Shown here in pieces: positions 7,080 through 10,402 of a DNA stretch of 10,402 nucleotides. Position 1 is the first letter of the stretch; each line of letters starts with the position of its first letter. The position numbers and the translations under genes are program-made. The stretch is from an uncultured Panacagrimonas sp. Lineage in GTDB: Bacteria > Pseudomonadota > Gammaproteobacteria > Nevskiales > Nevskiaceae. The notes under the pieces are model-generated. The model searched no databases. It saw only the letters and a list, made by a program, of their open reading frames with translations, and had not been told where the DNA came from. The stretch is taken from contig CAMLNE010000131.1 of the NCBI GenBank assembly GCA_946481265.1, positions 1 through 10,402 of the forward strand, written 5' to 3'.

Positions 7080-8300
7080 CTACTTCAGCTCCGCCGATGT
7101 CTTGCCGAGCAGGCGCCTTGCCACGATCAGCAACTGGATCTGCTGGGTGCCCTCGAAGATGTCGAGGATCTTGGCATCGCGGGCCCATTTCTCCAGCAAC
7201 CCGTGGCCGGCGTCACCCTCGACATAGCCCAGGCTGCCGCACAACTCGACGCACTTGAGTGCGACCTCGGTGGCGACGCGCCCCGCCTTGGCCTTGGCCA
7301 TGCTCGCCTGCAGCGAGTTGGGCTTGCGGTTGTCCGCCATCCACGCGGCCTGCAAGGTGAGCAGGCGCGCGGCCTCGTAGTCGGCCTGCATGCGCAGGAG
7401 CTCGGCGGCGGCGCCGGTCTGGGTGTGCGTCGGCCTCAGGTAATCAACATTCACCCCGGCCGTGGCCAGCAGCTTGCGGGTCTCCTCCAGGCAGGCCCGC
7501 GTGAGACCGACCGCCATCGCCGCGACCAGCGGGCGCGTGTTGTCGAAGGTCTGCATGACGCCGGCGAAACCCTTCTCGACATCAATCGCGGGGTCGCCGA
7601 GCAGGTTGGCCCGCGGCACCCGGCAATCCTTGAGCAGGAACGCCGCGGTGTCCGAGGCCCGGATGCCCAGCTTGTGCTCGAGACGCACCAGCTCGAAACC
7701 GGGCGTGCCCTTCTCCACCACGAAGCTCTTGATCGCCGCGCGACCCTTGCTCCTGTCGAGCGTGGCCCAGACCACGACCAGTCCGGCGCGCTCGCCCGCC
7801 GTGACATAGATCTTCTCGCCATTGAGCACGTAGTGATCGCCATCGGCCACGGCCGTGGTGCGTATGGCCGCCGAATCGGAACCGCAGCCAGGCTCGGTGA
7901 TCGCCATCGCCGCCCAGCGATTGCCGAAGCGCGCGAGCTGCGCTTCGCTGGCAACACTGGCGATCGCGGAATTGCCCAGCCCCTGGCGCGGCATCGACAG
8001 CAGCAGGCCGACATCACCCCAGCACAACTCCATCGCCCCGAGCACGGTCGAAAGATTGGAGCCGTTGCGATTGCCCTCCACCCCAGTCGTGTCGCGGCGC
8101 ACGCCGGCAGCGCCTGCGCCTGAATTGCCGCCCGCCGCGGTCATGCCGTCGAGCAGTGCGGCGAGCGCGTCCAGTTCCTTGGGATAGCAGTGTTCGGCGC
8201 GGTCGTACTTGCGCGAATTCGGCCGGAACAGCTCGGTGGCCACCTGGTTGGCCTGCCGCACCAGTCCGGCGAATTTCTTCGGCGTTTCGAGATTCATCAT
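7080..8300 (-). CDS. Acyl-CoA dehydrogenase family protein with catalytic Glu (alpha-like partner)
   Basis: FAD-dependent acyl-CoA dehydrogenase (ACAD) homologue of 406 residues, expected to oxidise an acyl-CoA at C2-C3; substrate unknown. Seen: a Gly/Asn-rich loop about 54-82; AITEPGCGSD at 133-142 (canonical flavin and substrate contact); VLNGEKIYVTAG at 158-169; R256 in DNTRPLVAA; and the catalytic-base region DIFEGTQQIQ with E383. Missing: the ERxxFGxPIxxxQ motif that normally contacts the FAD of the adjacent subunit. In its place is a stretch with YLRPTHTQTG. The later QxxGGxGY is altered to ELCGSLGY. Start: the ATG at 8298-8300 has AGGAGG eight bases upstream; an adjacent second ATG would remove one residue. 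It follows the second ACAD gene with an 81-bp gap, and its stop is 4 bp from that of the convergent comF. Family is certain; partnership with the neighbour is inferred. Confidence 0.93.
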   Translation of the reverse strand: MMNLETPKKFAGLVRQANQVATELFRPNSRKYDRAEHCYPKELDALAALLDGMTAAGGNSGAGAAGVRRDTTGVEGNRNGSNLSTVLGAMELCWGDVGLLLSMPRQGLGNSAIASVASEAQLARFGNRWAAMAITEPGCGSDSAAIRTTAVADGDHYVLNGEKIYVTAGERAGLVVVWATLDRSKGRAAIKSFVVEKGTPGFELVRLEHKLGIRASDTAAFLLKDCRVPRANLLGDPAIDVEKGFAGVMQTFDNTRPLVAAMAVGLTRACLEETRKLLATAGVNVDYLRPTHTQTGAAAELLRMQADYEAARLLTLQAAWMADNRKPNSLQASMAKAKAGRVATEVALKCVELCGSLGYVEGDAGHGLLEKWARDAKILDIFEGTQQIQLLIVARRLLGKTSAELK

Positions 8301-8338
8301 GACCCCGTCCTCCTCCACGCGCTCACTTGAAGATCCGG

Positions 8339-8357
8339 GCCGGGGCAATCACCCGGC
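8339..8357 (-). repeat. GC-rich inverted repeat between the two acyl-CoA dehydrogenase genes
   Basis: Arms GCCGGG and CCCGGC surround a 7-base loop in the 81-bp gap after the 9698-8382 gene. No U-run follows it. It could slow or protect the transcript between the two cistrons, but at 6 bp it may be chance in such GC-rich DNA. Confidence 0.3.
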
Positions 8358-8381
8358 GGCAGACAGCGAGCGGATCCCTGT

Positions 8382-9698
8382 TCAGACCAGCAACACGCCT
8401 TCCATGAAGCCGATCGCGCGCAGGTCGCGGTACCAGCGCTCGGCCGGATGCTCTTTGACGAAACCGTGGCCGCCAAGCAATTGCACGGCGTCGGAGCCGA
8501 TCTGCATTCCCTTGTCGGCACACAGGCGACGCGCCAACGCGGTCTCCTCGAAGAAGCTCTTTGCCTGCTCCGCACGGCTCGCCGCGCGATAGGTCAGCAG
8601 CCGCATTCCCTCGAGCTCGATCGCCGCGTTGGCAAGCGTGAAGGCCACGGCCTGGCGATGGCTGATCGGCTCGCCGAAGGCGACGCGCTCATTGACGTAG
8701 GGAACCAGGTAATCGAGCGCCGCCTGCGCGGTTCCGACGGCCAGCGCGCACCAGCCGAGGCGCGCCAGACTGATGCAGGTGGCATAGGCCTGGCCCGATG
8801 CATCACCGAGCAGCGCACGCGACGGCAGCACGACGCCGTCGAGCACCAGGCGGGCCGTCGCCGCCGCGCGCAGGCCCATGCCCGGTTCAGCCTCGATACG
8901 CAGGCCCGGCGTCGAGGATTCGATGATGAACAACGCCGGGCCGCGGCCTTCCAGATGGGCTGCGACGATGAACAGTTCGGCTTCGGCGGCGCGCGGCACC
9001 AGCGTCTTGAGGCCGTCGAGCACGTAGCCGTCGCCCAGCCGCCGCGCGCGTGTCATCAATCTGAAGGGATCGAACAGCGCGGCCGCCTCCTGGATCGCGA
9101 GCGCCGCCGCCGGTGGCGAATCACCGACGAAGGCCGGCAGATAGGTCGACTGCTGTTCGGCATTCCCCCAGAGCACCAGCGCGTTGCTCACCGCGGCCGG
9201 CGCCAGGCAGGCCACCGCCAATGAAAGATCGCCGTGCGCCAGGGCTTCGGCGACCAGCACCGCGGTCATTGCGCCGCGATCCTGCGCCGCGCCGCCCAGG
9301 GCCTCCGGCACACCCAGCAAGTGGATGCCCAGGCCACCGGCGGCGACCAGCAGCTCGGGCGGTGCGGCACAGGCGGTGTCCGCTGCCAGCGCCGCCGGCC
9401 GCAACTGCTCATCCGCGAAGCCCCGGCAGGCGTCGCGCAACATTTCCTGCTCGTCGCTTGGCCTCAGGTCGAACAGGCCATCCGTGGAAGCCTGGGCAGG
9501 CCGCGCCGGTTGCACCCGCTGCTGCGTTGCCCTGAACACCCGGCTGGCGGCCCCCATGGTGGTGAAGCCGGCGCGCGAGGCGCCGTAGATGGCCTTCTCG
9601 GCCGGCTTGCGCAGGCCCAGCTTGTCCACCGCCTTGAGGCCCGCGAACCGGTTGAGCACACGCAGGCCCACGGCCATCGCACCCTTGACCACGTCCAT
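8382..9698 (-). CDS. Degenerate acyl-CoA dehydrogenase homologue with N-terminal extension (beta-like partner)
   Basis: ACAD-fold protein of 438 residues. It starts with an extension of about 75 residues (basic, probably helical, with GLRVLNRFAGLKAVDKLG) before the ACAD N-domain at LRPSDEQEMLRD. The flavin/substrate motif TEPxxGSD is degenerate: residues 201-210 read AIQEAAALFD. The ERVAFGEPISHRQ motif (337-349) and QLLGGHGFVKEHPAERWYRD (406-425) are intact; these normally clamp the FAD nucleotide of the neighbouring subunit. The protein ends at GFMEGVLLV, so the catalytic-Glu position (E433) exists but the TxQIQ tail is absent. The start ATG at 9696-9698 has GGGAG eight bases upstream. It is followed by the complementary ACAD and preceded by an SRPBCC gene on the same strand. 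Probably a non-autonomous subunit of a heteromer (inference); a catalytically different stand-alone ACAD is the alternative. Confidence 0.9.
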   Translation of the reverse strand: MDVVKGAMAVGLRVLNRFAGLKAVDKLGLRKPAEKAIYGASRAGFTTMGAASRVFRATQQRVQPARPAQASTDGLFDLRPSDEQEMLRDACRGFADEQLRPAALAADTACAAPPELLVAAGGLGIHLLGVPEALGGAAQDRGAMTAVLVAEALAHGDLSLAVACLAPAAVSNALVLWGNAEQQSTYLPAFVGDSPPAAALAIQEAAALFDPFRLMTRARRLGDGYVLDGLKTLVPRAAEAELFIVAAHLEGRGPALFIIESSTPGLRIEAEPGMGLRAAATARLVLDGVVLPSRALLGDASGQAYATCISLARLGWCALAVGTAQAALDYLVPYVNERVAFGEPISHRQAVAFTLANAAIELEGMRLLTYRAASRAEQAKSFFEETALARRLCADKGMQIGSDAVQLLGGHGFVKEHPAERWYRDLRAIGFMEGVLLV

Positions 9699-9715
9699 GA
9701 GCGAATCTCCCGGCA

Positions 9716-9732
9716 GGCCCGGCTGGCGGGCC
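9716..9732 (-). repeat. GC-rich inverted repeat between the SRPBCC and ACAD genes
   Basis: GGCCCG and CGGGCC pair around a 5-base loop, in the 78-bp gap between the SRPBCC stop and the ATG at 9698. No T-run accompanies it. It lies just upstream of the Shine-Dalgarno of the 9698 gene. Confidence 0.3.
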
Positions 9733-9748
9733 CGTGAATGATCGAACG

Positions 9749-9761
9749 CCCCAGCGTGGGG
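9749..9761 (-). repeat. Short inverted repeat after the SRPBCC gene
   Basis: CCCCA and TGGGG form a 5-bp stem with a 3-base loop, about 15 bases after the SRPBCC stop codon and before the hairpin at 9716-9732. Without a U-run it is unlikely to be a full terminator. Confidence 0.25.
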
Positions 9762-9776
9762 ACTATCGTCCGGTGA

Positions 9777-10265
9777 TCAGGCCGAGGCCTGCGGCTTGTG
9801 ACTGAGGGATGCGGTGCCGAGCCTCTCCAGGAAGGTGTCGATCAGCGCGGAGAACTTGCCCTGGATGAAGGCGGGCGCCACCAGCCGGTACATCAGGGGC
9901 ACCGGCACATCGTGCAGTTCACCCCGCACGCGCAGGCTCAGGCGCGTGGACCGGCCCTCGCCGGCAAGGCGAAGCTGGCCTTCGATCTGCGCATTGCCGA
10001 CCTTGGGCAGCGGCTTCCAGCTCAGTTCGGATCCGGCGGGATCGGCGCTGCAGCGCGCGCCGAAGCTGACGTCATGCGCGATCCGGGCAACCGACGAGCC
10101 GATCGTCTGCATGTCGAGCTTGAAGTCCCGCTCACCGAGCGCGCTCAGCTTCCTGAGCTTGGGAAATTTCTTGAGCGTGCCCTCGATGTCGGTCAGCAGA
10201 GCGGCGAGCTGGGCCTGTGGCAGCGGCACAGTCCGGTGCCTCTCGATATCGATCTTGATGTTCAC
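9777..10265 (-). CDS. SRPBCC-fold (START/polyketide-cyclase-like) protein, possible lipid binder
   Basis: Cytoplasmic 162-residue protein with the length and pattern of the SRPBCC/helix-grip superfamily, resembling the DUF1997-like branch. An N-terminal strand (NIKIDIERHRTVPL) is followed by a helix with LLTDIEGTLKKFPKL (about 24-38), then a run of amphipathic strands including AQIEGQLRLAGEG and TRLSLRVRGELHDVPVPL. A long C-terminal helix from about 128 (LVAPAFIQGKFSALIDTFLERL) closes the fold. No signal peptide, membrane segment or catalytic motif is seen. Members of the fold bind hydrophobic ligands, so a lipid or acyl ligand is likely given the two downstream dehydrogenases, but this is inference. 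The start is GTG at 10263-10265 with GGAGAG seven bases upstream; that ribosome site lies inside a 9-bp hairpin. It is probably the first gene of the SRPBCC-ACAD-ACAD cluster. The exact family assignment is from fold pattern only. Confidence 0.75.
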   Translation of the reverse strand: MNIKIDIERHRTVPLPQAQLAALLTDIEGTLKKFPKLRKLSALGERDFKLDMQTIGSSVARIAHDVSFGARCSADPAGSELSWKPLPKVGNAQIEGQLRLAGEGRSTRLSLRVRGELHDVPVPLMYRLVAPAFIQGKFSALIDTFLERLGTASLSHKPQASA

Positions 10266-10272
10266 GCTTCTT

Positions 10273-10298
10273 CTCTCCGCGTCGTCGTGCGCGGAGAG
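10273..10298 (-). promoter_or_regulatory. Hairpin that pairs the Shine-Dalgarno of the SRPBCC gene
   Basis: In the mRNA, CTCTCCGCG (10290-10298) and CGCGGAGAG (10273-10281) form a perfect 9-bp stem with an 8-base loop. The 3' arm contains GGAGAG, the Shine-Dalgarno for the GTG at 10265, fully paired. Such a stem should limit ribosome access unless melted or remodelled. Whether it is a true control element is not shown by the sequence alone. Confidence 0.5.
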
Positions 10299-10388
10299 TG
10301 CACGCGCCCGCCAGATGCTTCCTTGGCCGGCGCGTCGGGTCTGCGGTCGATCCAGCCAAGATCGCCGCGAAAGAGGGACGCCTGCTAG

Positions 10389-10400
10389 TTCAGTACTGAA
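10389..10400. promoter_or_regulatory. 12-bp perfect palindrome, candidate operator
   Basis: TTCAGTACTGAA is identical to its own reverse complement and lies 124 bp upstream of the GTG at 10265. Perfect two-fold symmetry of this size is typical of sites for dimeric repressors such as TetR-family regulators, which often control acyl-CoA metabolism genes. No regulator gene is in the window and no second copy was seen, so the assignment is tentative. Confidence 0.35.
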
Positions 10401-10402
10401 AG

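Larger units (their letters stand above)
10266..10402. other. Upstream region of the SRPBCC-ACAD cluster, cut by window edge
   Basis: This 137-bp stretch holds no gene I can support. It contains the leader hairpin at 10273-10298 and a 12-bp palindrome at 10389-10400. I see no convincing -35/-10 pair within the window; the promoter may lie near or beyond the right edge. Confidence 0.6.

Noticed and set aside
8301..8348. Upstream extension of the 8300 dehydrogenase gene
   Set aside because: The strong AGGAGG sits eight bases before the ATG at 8300, inside the would-be extension, and those extra residues do not look like an ACAD N-terminus.
1..10402. Defence island, CRISPR, toxin-antitoxin, prophage or transposon
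   Set aside because: No direct-repeat array, integrase, transposase or nuclease signature was seen. All major open regions are explained by core metabolic genes with uniform composition.

Overview
The window reads as a chromosomal, housekeeping-type segment of a high-GC proteobacterium. The best guess is a gammaproteobacterium of the Xanthomonadales or a related order. That rests on three things: a subunit II with a fused cytochrome c domain, a DUF2244 gene next to the cox genes, and comF divergent from bioB. No transposase, tRNA, rRNA, CRISPR array, integrase or phage gene is visible, and base use is even throughout. Long open frames on the opposite strand are GC-driven shadows of the real genes.

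Layout, from high to low coordinates because almost everything is on the minus strand. (1) 10402-7080: a lipid-type cluster of an SRPBCC-fold protein (10265-9777) followed by two dissimilar acyl-CoA dehydrogenase (ACAD) homologues (9698-8382 and 8300-7080). (2) 6380-7075, plus strand: a ComF-family phosphoribosyltransferase, convergent with the dehydrogenases (4 bp between stops) and divergent from bioB. (3) 6256-3212: a tight biotin operon bioB-bioF-bioD; bioH, bioC and bioA are not in the window. (4) 3135-1: a DUF2244 membrane protein, coxB (subunit II with a C-terminal cytochrome c domain) and the first 400 codons of ctaD (subunit I), which runs off the left edge. The DUF2244 stop directly abuts the coxB ATG.

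The terminal oxidase genes supply subunits of an A-type, cytochrome-c-oxidising heme-copper oxidase. BioF, BioD and BioB carry out three of the last four steps to biotin; the BioA step must come from elsewhere. The most interesting observation is in the two ACAD genes, whose hallmark motifs are degenerate in a complementary way. The product of 8300-7080 keeps the flavin/substrate-side TEPxxGSD-type motif and the catalytic-Glu EGTxQIQ tail but lacks the RxxFGxxxxxxQ motif. The product of 9698-8382 keeps RxxFGxxxxxxQ and QxxGGxG but has lost TEPxxGSD and stops right after the Glu-Gly. This is what an obligate heteromeric ACAD with one composite FAD site per heterodimer would look like. Upstream of the SRPBCC gene, a 9-bp perfect hairpin buries the Shine-Dalgarno sequence, and a 12-bp perfect palindrome lies at the window edge.
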